Assembly (NCBI RefSeq): GCF_043641665.1
Contig: NC_092194.1
Coordinates: 2,085,221 to 2,149,220, forward strand
DNA: 64,000 bases
DNA from: Enoplosus armatus
Taxonomy: Eukaryota; Chordata; Actinopteri; Centrarchiformes; Enoplosidae
Reading direction: 5' to 3'
A program made the translations under genes and the position numbers. This document shows, in pieces, positions 1-13,048 of this stretch. The notes below the pieces were generated by a model. That model was not told where the DNA came from. It did not search any database and saw nothing but the letters and a program-made list of their open reading frames with translations. Position 1 is the stretch's first letter; each line of letters opens with the position of its first letter.

Positions 1-3000
1 GTGTGTAACTGTGGGATTTACAGCCAGGAGGAGGAAAAAAAAAAAAAAAAAAAAGGAATGTTGAAGTTGCATTGTGCTATTTAGCCACTCAGAGCATTTG
101 TGATATTCGATCCTTTTGCGTAAAGGTTCAGGACTGCCCCCAGCTCCCCCGAATGTTTTATCTTCCGCGACATCCAAAAGGCTTCTGATTGCCATTGCCT
201 GAGGCTGGCTCAGCTAATCAGTAAAGGCTGAATGCTAATGTAGGTTATTAAGGAAACTTACTGTACAGTCAGTACGGTAGGAAAACATTATCGCATAGTC
301 TGGCAAACACACAGTCACAGGAAAGTCACAGACCTTTAATGACAGCTTGTTGAGAAGATCGTGTTTGCACCCTCGGCAAAAGAGTTCATGACCAAACCGG
401 CTGACAGCCGTTTTTGAGGTGGGTTTGTTGTTCGGGCGTACAATCTATCATGTCCTCTCACTTTGTGTTAGGTGCAGGCTCTCAAAAAAAAACAACATGC
501 AGTCAGACGTTTCTAATGAGCTCTACATCCTCAGCCAGTGTCTGTTACGGCCAGTATATCTGTTATTCCATCTCTACGCTCATTTCCCTCTCTGCCAGGT
601 GCACAGTGTAACTGCTGTTCCTCTCTACTGACACTGAATGTATACACTGTATTAATCACTGATCTGGCAACGCGCAGTGACACAATTAATCATAATGTTT
701 ACATGCAGTGAAAAAAAAAAAAAGCTCTCGCGTATTGCCTATAGGTCCTATATTACGCTTCATTTCACCTCTATATTTTCATTCTGGAACTCCACTAGAG
801 AAGCTTTGCGTGATTCACAGTTCATAAAACGTCTTTATTTATCTTCTCCTGGCCCTTTATGCAGCGCCTCAGTTCCCCCGTCTGTCTGAAACAAGCCGTT
901 TTAGACATACCGAACAGTGACATCACAACCTTACGGAGGTCCGCGACGGCTCATTTAAAGGCGCAGTGTCTGAATACGGGCCGTGTGCGTTTCGTTACAA
1001 TATGGGACCTTTAAGATCAAATCAATCTCATGGGTACATTTGGAATCTTGAGGGAGTATTGTATTTAAATAGTATCCACAAACATAATCAATATGTCATT
1101 TTTCTGTAACTCTTGATTAGCTTTTATAGAAAGTCTCTCTGTGTGCATCACACAGGGCAATCTTTGAAAAACCATTTGGCAACACTCATAGAAGTACTTT
1201 CAGAAGAAGCCTCTGACCCTCTGGACGAAACAACATTTTGTAGGCTGCAAGATGAAAAGATTTTTAACTCGATTTATACATTGTAACCAAAACACGATAA
1301 TATGTGTAACAATGACAATGCTACTTTCCACTGCTATCGTATATGTTAATACACAATAGCACATGCATATTTTTTGTGTCGCACAAAACAAGTGAGGAGA
1401 CATGTCTCTTGAGGCTACCTGAATTAGGAAATCCCTGATGGCCGGAAGAGTCATTGAGGCTACTAGAAGTACTTCCAAAACAGCTTGAAATTATGTTTTT
1501 CAAATATCGCTGGGGATTCTTGCTCTTTTTTTTTTTTTGCAAATACAATTTATTTTAAAAATTACATTTGAAAAAAAAAAAAAAGCCTCTGGAAACAAAC
1601 TCCACTGTAACTTGCTCAAGAAAGATTTGTCAGGTTGAAAGGTTCTTCACTTTGGAGACAGCCGATTAGAAAACAGCCTCAAGCCGAGGTCCATTTAGTA
1701 GGTGTTCCAAAGCTTTTGATCATATCACATGAGTCACTCAGTTGCCACAGAATTGGAGGTGGAGGCAGAAGTTTCAGAGGCGATATCTCCAAACCTCAGC
1801 ATATAAAACAGAAACTATGCATCGCTAGATAGTACAAATGGAAATTACATTTTTTGTAATTTGGGTGATCTGACCCTGTGAGCTGATTTAAATTGATATA
1901 TATCAACTTTCCATCGCTACCACTCACATATGCACAAGTTAAACCCAAAGGATCCGTCCTGAGTTGAAACAGCTACTACTCTTGAATGCATGATTGTCAT
2001 TCATCTCTCTTTCATCCCCTTTTATCTGAAGCCCCTACCATCTTTTCTTACACCCTCCTCTGTTCTGCTATATGTTCTTATGTCCGGGGGTGGCCATGTC
2101 TCGTCCTGCCATCCAAACAGCTCTTACACAGCAGCTACAGGTGGCTTCTGCCGCCCTGCGGCTTTAAACCCTCCTCAGCCAAACACAACAGCAGTCAGGC
2201 CCACGAGGCCCATGTGAAATAGCTTCTCCAGTGAGTGCATCAAGGTCTGACGGATCGGTTTCTTCTTTTCATTTGAAGTTCTTGGTGTTGGGAGTTTGGC
2301 TGCCGAGTCCTACACAACCGCATTCCCTTCTCCTTGGCTCACTGTCATGATGATATGTGGATACAGTGGGGGCAGTGACGGTTTTTCCGTGAAAAACCCT
2401 GAATATCAGAGAGACAGTTAAAGAAAAAAAAAAAAAAGATCTCAAAGGTCAAATTGTTACAGATCCCTTCTATAATTCCAGGCCTCTTTAATATTAATGC
2501 GGAACAACTCTAATGCCATATATCACGTACCCACGCTGAATGCGCTGATGTGCATTTTATGTTTGTGGTGTGAAAATGTCAGAAATAGAGTGAATGGGTG
2601 AATGAGACCAAGCTTTAGGCGCTTTGGGGGCCGTTAATGTTGAAAAGCGGCCACACAAGTGAAGTCCATTTACCACGCAGTCACCGAAATTCAATGACTT
2701 AATATTCTAGGGGAAATCTGTTAATTGTGACACACATGTTTATGTGTATGAGTGTATGTGTATGGGATTCTGATTCTGATTCTGAAACTTCAGGTGTCAC
2801 CAAAGCTGATCTGAGATCCGTGTCACACATCCTCCTCTCCACACACACACACACACACACACAGAGGTGGACAGAGGCGAGAGGCTGAATCTGAATGAGC
2901 CAAGAGAGGACGATCTGTGATCTGTGAGGAGACAAGTCCAAGTCCTTGATCTTGGGACAGGTTGGCTGCCCCCGACGGATGCCCTCTCTCTGCTCTGTAC

Positions 3001-4724
3001 TGTCAAACAAGCTGGTCGATTATGTCCTGAATCAGAAGACACCATCTGCAATTTACATGGACAAGTCCACAAAGCATACACGTCTTAAACTTCGCATTAG
3101 GATATTATCTGTATGTTGAAACACACAGTGTTGCTGGGTTGCTAATGAACTGCTGTGTTCCATCCCCTGAGATGACCCAGAACTTAGGTTCTTGGATCTC
3201 CTGAGCAGGGATTCACCCCCAAAAGTAGGGGTAGTAAAGTTGAAAGAAAAACAGAACTTGTGGCTGCACAATAATGGCTACACATTTCGTTACGGGTCAT
3301 TAAAGTTCCTGTTGTGGAAGAGAGCTATAAGCGGACCGACCTTAAATTAAGATTCTTTGGTCGTGACCAGACTATCTAATGGCGTCCCAATAAAAAAGCT
3401 ACCATGTCAACAGACATCTGTAAGTCCATTCTGTAAGTGACTCTTACCTCTGACTTCCAGTTTCACACAAAGTCTCAAAGTCTTTTGGGTGATGTCACAT
3501 GACCGAGCTGTAGGTGGTCGAGTTGCATTGTGGGAAACCAGGTTTTGAAAAGGAAGAAGAATGTGTGAGGGGGAATAAAAATGACAATATCTCTGTTTTG
3601 GCTGCATTGATTCTTTATTTATTTTTTTTAAACTGTCCATCAGGAGTCCCACAACGCTATATGTGCAATGATAATGATGTATTTGTCATTTTAGCCCTGA
3701 AACACCAATATGTTTCGATTCATCTTTCCAAATCTCTGACCTTGACAAAAACCGTACAGATAGCCGCGGTAATTTGCCGTGGATACTCTTGCTCCCCCGA
3801 GAAAGGTTCCTCGTGATTTTGGTGACCACCAAGAGCCAAGATTTTGGAACCACTTGCACACAAGAATGATCAAAACCTAGAACGGGCAGGTTGCCATATA
3901 ATTTACTGATGGTGGACTTGGTCTTGCTCCCCAGAGATCTCCTAATCTAATAGGCAGATTGCAATGGCATTTACCAAGCATACTCACGTCAGATGAACCC
4001 CTTGATTTTTATGACCCCGTGGCCTTTTCTCACTGGGCGTTTTTAGTTCCGTCCAACACCTTTGTGGTTGTTGCACTCCATAGGAGGCTTGCTATTTGGA
4101 ATGGGTTTATAGCATGTCTTTAATTTGGTAACATTTTTGGCGCAATGCAAACAGAGCTCTCTCATATTAACTTGTGACGGAGAATCTCATAATGGACATG
4201 GTCGTATTTTATTACTTCAACACCGCCGCCTAACTTCTTACATTGAACCAAGAGGTCCGTTAAGGGCCTGTTTCTTCTCAAGTGTTGGCTGGTGGCTGCA
4301 GATGATTTAAGCAACCCAGCTTTAAATGTACGCCCTGATTAGCCAAACATTCCTGAACCAACCGTCGCCCCTTTCCAACATGCCAATCTATCTGGCACTC
4401 CAGGTAGTTTGAATCAACACCCTAATTATCTGGAAGGCTCATCGTTACTGCTATAATTTATAGACAACCACTTACACAGTTCAGATGCAATGTCAGGATT
4501 AAACAATACGTGGCATTCAGAGATTACTCTGAACTGATTCCCAAGAAATACTCACATGCCTAACCTCTTCAAACCTGCCAAAGCCACCTGTCTATTATTG
4601 CAAGCGCTTGTTGCACTGCCAAACATTGTTTAAACCCACAGAACTTCCAAAAGCACGGGGTTGAGGTCTGATTTCTCCAGCCTTATTGCTGGGTAAGAAT
4701 TTGCCTTACGCTTATATTTGATGT
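1..4724. other. Gene-free DNA
   Basis: No open frame with family features; the longest frames are about 100 codons and overlap simple repeats. It opens with a 20-A run at 35-54 and has short A or T runs near 710, 1,527, 1,572 and 2,424. The stretch 4,320-4,640 is mixed-composition, single-copy-looking DNA that could be regulatory. Part of 3,460-3,860 has the look of a dispersed fish repeat, but I cannot name it. Confidence 0.6.
2840..2863. repeat. (AC)n microsatellite
   Basis: About eleven uninterrupted CA dinucleotides. The 103-codon minus-strand frame across it is a by-product of the repeat. Confidence 0.95.
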
Positions 4725-4905
4725 ATGTACGTTGTATGCATAGCCCAAAGCGCTTTACATTTAAGTCTCATTCACCCATTCACCCCTTCCAAGCTGCCAT
4801 GCAAGGTGCTGGACTTCTATACTTGATTTCTATTCAAAAGCATTTGACAAGCGATGGGAACCCGACCCCCCTGTGGCCATTCTGGGGTCTACATGTGACA
4901 CTGCT
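4725..4905. repeat. Dispersed fish repeat of the AAAGCGCTTTAC type
   Basis: Contains CCCAAAGCGCTTTACATTT, then TCATTCACCCATTCACCCC, then GCTGCCATGCAAGGTGCTGG. I recognise this order from a widespread teleost repeat. A related partial copy is at 51,383-51,498 (CCCAAAGCGCTTTACTGAT and GTGCCATGCAAAGTGCTGG). No ORF; class uncertain. Confidence 0.6.
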
Positions 4906-5545
4906 CTGAACTCTGGCAGTGACAAATGGCCGGTGTATCTGGGTACTGTGTTGGCTAAAAAAAGAAACCTACATTTGCCATTATGGAAGCCTGATGCTGT
5001 GCCTTCAATTGAGATGTGGCTGAGAGAGAGCTGGGCGAGATCCTCCATTTGGAGAAACTTAGATTCAAGATTACAGGAAGGGGGGGGGGGGAGTGTTTGA
5101 TAAGGTATGAGGACGGGTAGGTTGAGACATTTAAGAGGTCTGAGGGAGGATGAGGGAGCGGGATAAAGGATCGACAATTTTCACCCTTTAACAGCGATAT
5201 CTGTGTACACTGTAGGCTTATAAGCTTTAAACATTTGTATTTCTTGTTCTGCTTGGTTTGCGCTCTCCTAGCATTAGTCTTGCTCTTTTTAACCACCCAC
5301 TGTGGAGCACAAAATAAATAATAAACAGAAAATAATTACAATTACACGTTCTTTACGTTTAAATAAATAGGAAATCAGTCTTACAACCAAACCGTTTTGT
5401 GGATTTGGAAATACAGCTCCTCATTTTTGCCAGCTTCTGCTTCTTTTCTGCTTCATTTGCCTTGTAAACCAAAACACCAAACACTTCAAACCCAATATGC
5501 ATTTTATTTGAAAATTCTCTTTGCTAATCAAAATGCAGAATTCAC

Positions 5546-5632
5546 TTTCAATTCAGATTTATTTACACAGCGCCAAATCACAGCAAAGGTTATCTCATGA
5601 CACTTCACACATAGAGCAGGTCTAGTCCGAAC
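5546..5632 (-). mobile_element. L2-like LINE 3' tail, inverted copy
   Basis: Read on the minus strand it gives GGACTAGACCTGCTCTATGT, then GTCATGAGATAAC, then GTGATTTGGCGCTGTGTAAA, then AATCTGAATTGAA. This is the same block order as at 12,935-13,048 and 23,705-23,901. It is a short 3' truncated insertion. Confidence 0.75.
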
Positions 5633-5779
5633 TCTCACCTACAGTGATTACGCTACAAACATATGTGTAAATATTTTAAATTAGAATAGAATACAAATTT
5701 AAATAATAACAATATATACAGTTACTCATATACATATATTACACAGGTAGTGGTATGGTAATGTGAGCAATACCAGCAT

Positions 5780-5985
5780 AACAGAAAGCTCCAATTACAT
5801 TTATTTATGGTGAAATGTGGAGAAAAGAAGCTGCCCGGTGGTGCGACACGTGGATACGTCTCAGTCGCTTGCCAGACAGCAGCCGGGTGTATCCTTTGGG
5901 GGAACTCACCGCTCCGATATCACTGATGCCTCTGTACACCAGTGGCAGCACTGGCTGAGGTGCTCCCGTGAGTAAACTCTGAGAA
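5780..5985 (-). mobile_element. Fragment of L2/Rex-type LINE reverse transcriptase C-terminal region
   Basis: The minus strand reads LLSGKRLRR and HHRAASF, resembling the LPSGRRYR...DSFFP block near the C-terminus of fish L2/Rex-type LINE ORFs. The downstream edge (AACAGAAAGCTCC, then CATTTATTT) parallels the edge of the larger copy at about 21,085-21,115 (AACAGAAAGTTCC, then CATTTATTT). Short and broken. Confidence 0.5.
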
Positions 5986-8098
5986 AATAACCCTGTCGAC
6001 GTCATGTCACAGGGACGTTATCTGGGCTACCTCAGCATGGCCTTGGAGACTTACAGGAGTTGCAACTTGGAGTTTTGACCCATATCCTCTGCCGCTCCGA
6101 CCTGTCTCCTAGAAGCCATGCTCTGTGATTAATAGTTAAATGGTCCTGCATAGGGCTTATTTGGGCTTATTAAAATGCAGGGAAAAGCACTGGGGATTAT
6201 TGCTTAAACGCATGCGTACATATTTGCAAGCAAGCGACACCTTGACTTCTACATCGGCAGTACTTGAACTGGGCCCTCTCCGCAGGTCCAAAAAGCTTCT
6301 GTTAAAAGTCTGTAGTCTGTGCATATGAGACAATACTTCCTACGGAATATGTTGTTCTCACAAATTGATGGTACGCGGACAATCATCAAAAACACAGGAT
6401 GGACCCTGAGGCAGAAACTGAAAGTCAAACAGCGGCTTCGGTTCCTGTGCAGGCGCTGATGATCATTTACACAGCGCGGATCAGTTTTTCTGTTTCTCCA
6501 TCGCAGAGCGGGTGTCATGCAATCAACGATTTATTGGTTTAATAAGGAATGGAGCTGGAAGACAGGTGTTGGGTGTTGGTGACAATAAGAAGGACTGTTT
6601 TGTATGGAAGAATCCTTCACAGCTTCCAGCTGCCAATTTTCAAACAATGCTTATTTGTTAAAGAGATGCTTTTGGAAAACACCTTTCATTCTTTTGGCGC
6701 ATTCTGGGATCGCTTTCAGTTGCCAGAGTTGGACAATATGGCTTTTGTCTGGCTTCCTCTGTTTTTTTTTGTTGCTTTTTTTCATCTTCCAGATAGAGAC
6801 AGGAGATAAGACACAGCGAGAGGACAGGCGCACTCTCAGGTATGATGCACGTGTGTTGGTGTTGAGAGTTATGAGCGAGGAAGCTGTCAGTCCCTAACAG
6901 GTTAAAAATCATCAATCCCTCATAAGATCATGGCGCAAACATAATGCGTGTTTTAGTAAATGAACCTCGTGGGCAGTTTATTCTTTACCAGAACACCGCA
7001 AAGACCTTTAAACTTGAGACACAGACGTGTGCTCGAGCAGAATGGAGGCGGTGTGCTCTGGCAAAAGGCTGTCTGGAAAATAATCAGAGAGAGTGAAAAG
7101 TAATGAGGAAGTCATTTTAAGGAAACTCAGGTTGAAATGTCATGGGAAGAAGGTACAGCTACTTCTTTTACTGTCAGAAAAACATTAACACTGCCGCTTC
7201 CGTCTCACACAGGAGCGCGGATTAATATTTTGAAGCACTAAACCCCCTCTGTTAACCCAGGTTAACTCCATTCAGTGACTGTCTTGTGAAGCTCTGCAGT
7301 ACGTCCTTTTGTTATGTTTGACTATGTTAGTTTTTCTTTCTCGATCTCAATTATATCACTTGATTAAATAAAGGTGTCTCTTGTGGAGTTGGGGTGGTGT
7401 TCGTCCCTCCAATAGAGCTCCACAGAGGTGAAGCGCTGAAGCTGCTCTGGGGGCTCGTGGTGGCACGACTCCACACTAAGACACTTCACACTGGTTTCTC
7501 CTTGAATACGTCACCCATCCGTACGCGCAGTTTGACGATCACGTAGCCCAGTGTGCGGCGAGGGTGTCGGGGGGGCGGCCGACTTGCGTTTTTACTGTTT
7601 GCCTTCGGCAGCATCTCAGTTTCATGTCCCGTCTCATACTGGTAGTCAGCGTTGGCATAGTTTTCATTGTTTACCCACGTTGCAACATAACCGAGTCTGA
7701 CACAGCACATCAGCATTCATCCAAATCGCATTGATATGATTAAAATTCTTGAGGTTAAACGTTTCCATTCGAATGCATACGTTGAACAACATGACGCAGG
7801 ATGAGATAAAAAAACCCAAAACAAGTATGTGTTCATCCATGCCGAGTGTGTTTGCAGAGACAGCTATCCAGACCGGGCCTCTGGCCTGTGCGGCAGCCCT
7901 CCACGTTTGTACCTGGGAGGACCCAACATGTTCAGTCGTGCATGTATCCGTCAGAATAAGTAGCTGAATGACAAACAGGTTCTTAACACTGCAGCCCTCT
8001 ATGAGGGAACACATACAAGTGTTTGTTATTTTAAGATTCACCATCATCAGACAACTCCCTGAATTCCTGCCTTCAACTCTCTCACTGTATATATGTAT
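5986..8098. other. Gene-free DNA
   Basis: No frame with recognisable family features. The longest frames are under 100 codons, apart from one that runs into the (GT)n tract. I see no repeat family or RNA gene here. Confidence 0.55.
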
Positions 8099-8110
8099 GT
8101 GTGTGTGTGT

Positions 8111-8154
<44 letters not shown>
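8099..8154. repeat. (GT)n microsatellite
   Basis: About 56 bp of GT with one CT interruption. It creates the artefactual 208-codon minus-strand frame rich in HT repeats and a 133-codon plus-strand frame. Confidence 0.97.
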
Positions 8155-8155
<1 letters not shown>

Positions 8156-10309
8156 TCTCCTGCCAGACATTTGCACATTAAAGGCAGCACATTTTCTCCC
8201 ACTGACTCTGCTACTACTCTCCGCACAGCTCTGGCACGGTCCTGGCTGCAGGAGCCGACGTCTGCGTGATGTTTCTTTTTTTGTCGACACTTTAAGTGCA
8301 GTTGCTCCTCCGTTAGAGGCCAGGGCCAGGCGGAATGAGCGAAATCCCGCACACGGGCGCTATAAATAACGCACCAAGTCCGCGGGGGTCAACTAGGGCT
8401 GTGTTCCCCCGGCTCACAGTCGACCTGTGGTGACACAGCTGGAAGAAGTCCTTAAACTGAAAGCTGACCGAAAAAACATGCAAGCGGGTAAACGGCAATG
8501 AAATGCCAAGAGCTGAACTACGTTGCTTGGCTTTTTATCTAGAGCCATGCTCACAATGATTGACACAATTTTTGTTGTTGCTGTTTTTTGATTTTTATCA
8601 CTATCTGTAACCACAAAGCAAGTTCAACATACCCAGGATATCTTTTTCGCTATCTGGCTTTACTGAGCCTGACAACGGCGGTTGTCAACCGCGCGCGAAA
8701 GGGGCGGGATCTGCAGCTTCTGACCAATCGCAAACATGGACACGTCTACTGGCATCAGAGCGGCATATTTTACAGCCGAAGAGCAAACCAGAGAAATGCG
8801 AAGACGCTAAAAACACATCATCCAGGCTGAAAGCAACAGCTGGCAAAGAGTCACCACCGTGTGAATGCATAAGGCTTTCTAATATCACTGCCCCATCATC
8901 AGGGCACGAGGAGATCTCGTTCCGACTATGATTACATTGTGTATTCCGTTAAATTAACGTGCCGCTTAGATGTATACTTATGGCGTGTTTGACAATTTTA
9001 GCCTCATTCTGTCAGCTGCAGCCCCGGTGTTTCCGGCAGACTATAAAACATAAACAGCCAAACTCAAAGCGGCGCGTAGGCTCTCGAGACCAGCAGTAGG
9101 CCCTAAGGACGAGGACCCACCGCCTCCACCGAGATGAGGCTGCCCTCCAGAGAAAACCACCACCTTGTGACTAATCCTGACCAAGCCCAAACCACAGCAC
9201 TGCTCGTAACGCGAATGTTTTTGTAACGGTGATTTGCATCCACACCAAGCACGGCCTAAAAGGAGTCACGTGGAGAACTCCGGAGAGCTGAACTAATTGT
9301 GCGGTTTAAGACAAAGAGGGCAGCTGAATACATACTCAAAGTAGAAAAAAAAAAAGGCTTCAATCACCCGGTGTTTTATTACTCAATTGTAAAAAAAAAA
9401 AAAGGAAAGGGCCAGCAAATATGGATTCTGCTCTCTTCCATCTGAGAGTGACATTTTCCCTTGTAATTGTACACATTTGAATCATGAGCAAGTCTTTGGT
9501 GGGTCAACACTGAATGCAACATGCCATTATATCATTTGGGTGTTTTGTTTGAACAGCCATGGATTCAAACATTTCTTCTGCATGGGCAAAGGTTAGTTTT
9601 GCATTTGGTATTTGTTTAGTTCCAAAGGGGAACAATTGGAATATGAATAGTTAATAGGAAAGGGGTTTTTGCCACCAGCAGCTTGCTTAAGCTGGAAAAA
9701 TACAGCTGCAGAGGCACAAACTCAAGGCATTTTTAACACAACTCGACCATGACATTTTAGGTCATTCCTTCTACATTGCCATATTAGAGCTATTTTGGTG
9801 CGTGTCACCATGAAAAACTGAACATTGCCTCCCAGTACAAAGAGAAAGTGACTCTCACCTGTTTGTACTTTTTTTATTTTCTCCCTCTTTAGGTACATAG
9901 ACATGGAGCACCCTTTGGGTCAGCCGAGAAAAAGAAGGGCCATGTGCAAATCTGTGCACACGGTTTACTAATCTCTTCGAAACCACACACATATATATCT
10001 AAGCCAACACATTAGAAAATATAGATTTGTATTTTTCGTTTTATTTTGTTGACTTAGTTAGTGGTTGTATTACTCAAATTGAGCTTTTAAAAAAAAAAAG
10101 CTCCTCTGGAAACAACTGCTTGTAAACATTCTCTGTTAACCTTCGTACCAAATTATTAGAAAATTATAGACCAGTAAAATAAATTGTTACCATTTGATTT
10201 CCTGCCATGAAGGTAAAAGTGCTGCTGCAAAGTCTTCTCCACATTGTCCAGAATGAAATACTGAATTATTTCTTCATTTTGTTCACTAGAAAGCAGTCAT
10301 TTATTTGTT

Positions 10310-10312
<3 letters not shown>
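8155..10312. other. Gene-free DNA, with possible regulatory stretch 9,430-9,900
   Basis: Two A runs of 11-13 bp lie at about 9,344 and 9,391. The stretch 9,430-9,900 is balanced in composition and free of repeats, with many short motif-like words. That is how conserved noncoding DNA near developmental genes often looks, but conservation cannot be seen from one sequence. No coding signal. Confidence 0.45.
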
Positions 10313-10357
<45 letters not shown>

Positions 10358-10430
10358 TAATATATGCATTTCTATCTATTTATATATATTTATATGTACA
10401 CTTATTTATTTATATATATTAATACAGTAT
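10313..10430. repeat. (TA)n-rich microsatellite
   Basis: An AT dinucleotide run at 10,313-10,351 continues as imperfect TATATA/TTTATA sequence to about 10,430. Low-complexity DNA. Confidence 0.9.
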
Positions 10431-12344
10431 TATACACATGTGAATGTGAATGTGTAAATCACACTTTCTTCAAGTTTTATGTCATCTTACAATGTAATAC
10501 AATATACTACAATTAAAATATGATTTATTGCACATAATACTAATTCAATTATCCATATTCGAGTATTTGATTGATAGCAGTATAGTATAGTAACAGCCTT
10601 AATTTACTTCATGTCGCTCGCCTATATTTTTCTTGATCTAAATTAATTTAATTCAGTCATTTGTCATTTTCGTATCTGTGATGAAGACCGACCACAGGGC
10701 CACTGGAAATGTGGCCGGAGGCAGACGCGAGAAGCGCTGTCCATTTCAAACAAACTGTGTTTTATTTAACAAAAGCGGCACCATGCTACACGTGTAACCA
10801 CAAAAAAACCAAAAAAAAAACAACTGAACTCAGCATCACATGCACCCCTCAACAGCCAAAAGCAACCGCTTATATGGGCCCTGCCGTCAGCAGGAGTCAA
10901 TCTTGGCTGTACTTGGTCTAACCCTGTGACATCACTCATGACGTCACCCAGTGAATAAATAGAGGAAGTGGTAGTTTACCTCCCTACAGAGCTTGACCAA
11001 CAGTGACTAAACTTAACAACACTGGTCTGTGTTTTGCTTTAATCAAAAATGTGAACTCTCACCAAACATAATGCGAAGCACAAACAAACCCGGGATAGCC
11101 GGGACCTGCTGGTTACAGATCAATGATGGAAATATGGCCAAAGTAAACAATTAACAAGCATGGTTAAGCTAAGTACTAAGGCAATGACAATGGGGAGAAG
11201 CGGTGTGTTCTCTTACCCACTTTGTCACAGGGTCTATTTCTAATGCAGTCTACTTAATATGATTAACATGGCAGATTCATAGAAATCCCCAATTGCATGT
11301 TGATTGGCATTACTGAAAACACCCAGAGTTTTTGTTTATTCCTTGTTTCCAAGCCGTGAGAATGTCCTCCGTTAACACCACACCGCCACTTCACCTCATC
11401 TGTCTCTGACAGAGTGAGCACGCTACATCTCCACATTTAGAATTGGCATATGTGCCACTGGGACAAAGCGCACTGTATAAGACGCACTGACCTGTGTGTG
11501 ATTACTAACGTTGATAAAATGTGAAATTGCACCAGCAAATAGCAGCGGGGAGTTCCTGCTGCACAGTTCTTGACTGTTGCATCAAAGGAACTGCCCTCCC
11601 ACCCTCTGGCACAGGCTCACATTTTTCAGGCCTTAGGCACACTGAAATGATCTGCAAATTATTTTTGGGACTTGTTTTGAACAGCAATAAATGTCTATTT
11701 TATGGACAAAATAAATGTGTAAGACATGACAATATATTTGCAGTGGAACTGCGCAACAGCTGCAAGAGGATCAGACCCCAGTGCAAGAGCGTTAAATTGG
11801 AGATACATTTATGAGCTTTATAAATATCGCTTGAGGAACCAGAACACTGGGCACTTTCCCATTTCCCGCCGCGAGGTTTCTCTTGATCTTCATTGTAACG
11901 CGCTTTATAGTGGGGCCCAGTGCAGAAAACACTAATGGCAACACGGGGATAGCTAAATGGCTCAGTTATTTCAGAGGTTAGAAGGTAAAAAAAAAACTAA
12001 AACGTGCTGTTCGGTACATTGACTCATTTTGGGCACTACTTCTGGGTTTTCCCCTCTTCGTCCTGCTCACAACATTCCCATGTCCTGAGTTTGCTGAAAT
12101 AGGCCATTGCATTAGTACTTAACGAACACGATTTGTTCTAACAATTGCATTGCAGGGGTGGTGTTTATGAACTCTGGACTTCGCTTTCAGGAGCAAAGCC
12201 GCTTAGTTTAAAATGTTTCTCCCTTCACCGACAGGCCCTACAAGTGAAACGACCAAATATGTTGTTTCCCATTGCCTTTGAAAAATGACAACTTTGTATT
12301 CTGATCTGGCACCCCCATCAGCACGATGACATTGTCTGACTATA
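10431..12344. other. Gene-free DNA
   Basis: AT-rich to about 10,650, then mixed composition. There are frames of up to 97 codons (11,521-11,814 plus), without family features or codon evidence. Nothing recognised. Confidence 0.55.
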
Positions 12345-12852
12345 GCTCGGTTTCCGTCCAAATGGAGCACAAATTTTGACCAAATTCCGAGGAAATCAGC
12401 AAAAGAAAATGCGAAATTCATGCGCATTTCCATCCACTCTTATGCGGTTACCTCGTCGAGATAAACAGCTGGGTGCCATTGAACCATCGCAGAAGAAGAG
12501 GGCGCAGCAAGATGACGTGATTTGACGCCAGCCTAACCTCAAACGGAGAAAAAACAATGTCGAAAGCCTGATGGAAGTGCAGCATTTATGTTTGTCTCAT
12601 GCATTCATTTTAAGGAACGTCACAGTCTACACCGCTCACCACAAATCGGATGGGTTTTTTTCCGTTTGCCGCCATTTTTCATCTCTTCAGTAGATGTTTA
12701 AGTCACATGCTTCGCGTAAGTCACGATTTGCTAATTTGTTTCCATTGCACTTTGTCACATTTTGCTTGTAACGATGCGCCAACTGTTTCTGCGACTGTTT
12801 CTTTATGCGCAAATTGAAAATGCATGTAAAATAGGTGGATGGAAACCCACCT
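12345..12852. mobile_element. Probable non-autonomous DNA transposon (MITE)
   Basis: The left end near 12,347-12,360 reads CGGTTTCCGTCCA. The right end near 12,836-12,848 reads TGGATGGAAACCC, its reverse complement with one mismatch, about 500 bp apart. The interior repeats the end words (TTTCCATCCACTCTTATGCG near 12,426) and carries several ATGCG/TGCGCA words. No ORF. The exact ends and any target duplication are not clear. Confidence 0.55.
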
Positions 12853-12934
12853 ATTGTCAATGCAAAACTAGAAGGAGCAAAGTCTTTACTTTTTTTTTTA
12901 GTCTTTACTTGCAATTAATTTTAACTTTAAATGG

Positions 12935-13048
12935 ATGGGTCTCTGTAAACAGTATTATAAAGAGTAACAGTCTAGACCTGCTCTATATGAAGTGTCCTGA
13001 GATAACGTCTGTTACGATTCTGCGCTATATAAATAAAAAAACATATTG
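12935..13048 (+). mobile_element. L2-like LINE 3' tail
   Basis: Reads GGGTCTCTGTAAACAGTATT, then CAGTCTAGACCTGCTCTATA, then CCTGAGATAACGTCTGTTAC, then GCGCTATATAAATAAA. Same family as 5,546-5,632 and 23,705-23,901. It ends in a short A-rich tail, as expected for target-primed insertion. Confidence 0.75.

Noticed and set aside
7664..8290. 208-codon minus-strand frame
   Set aside because: It runs through the (GT)n tract as an HT repeat; its flanks show no domain or codon signal.
11940..11975. tRNA-like or tRNA-SINE A box (TAGCTAAATGGCTCAGTT)
   Set aside because: No matching B box or cloverleaf follows.
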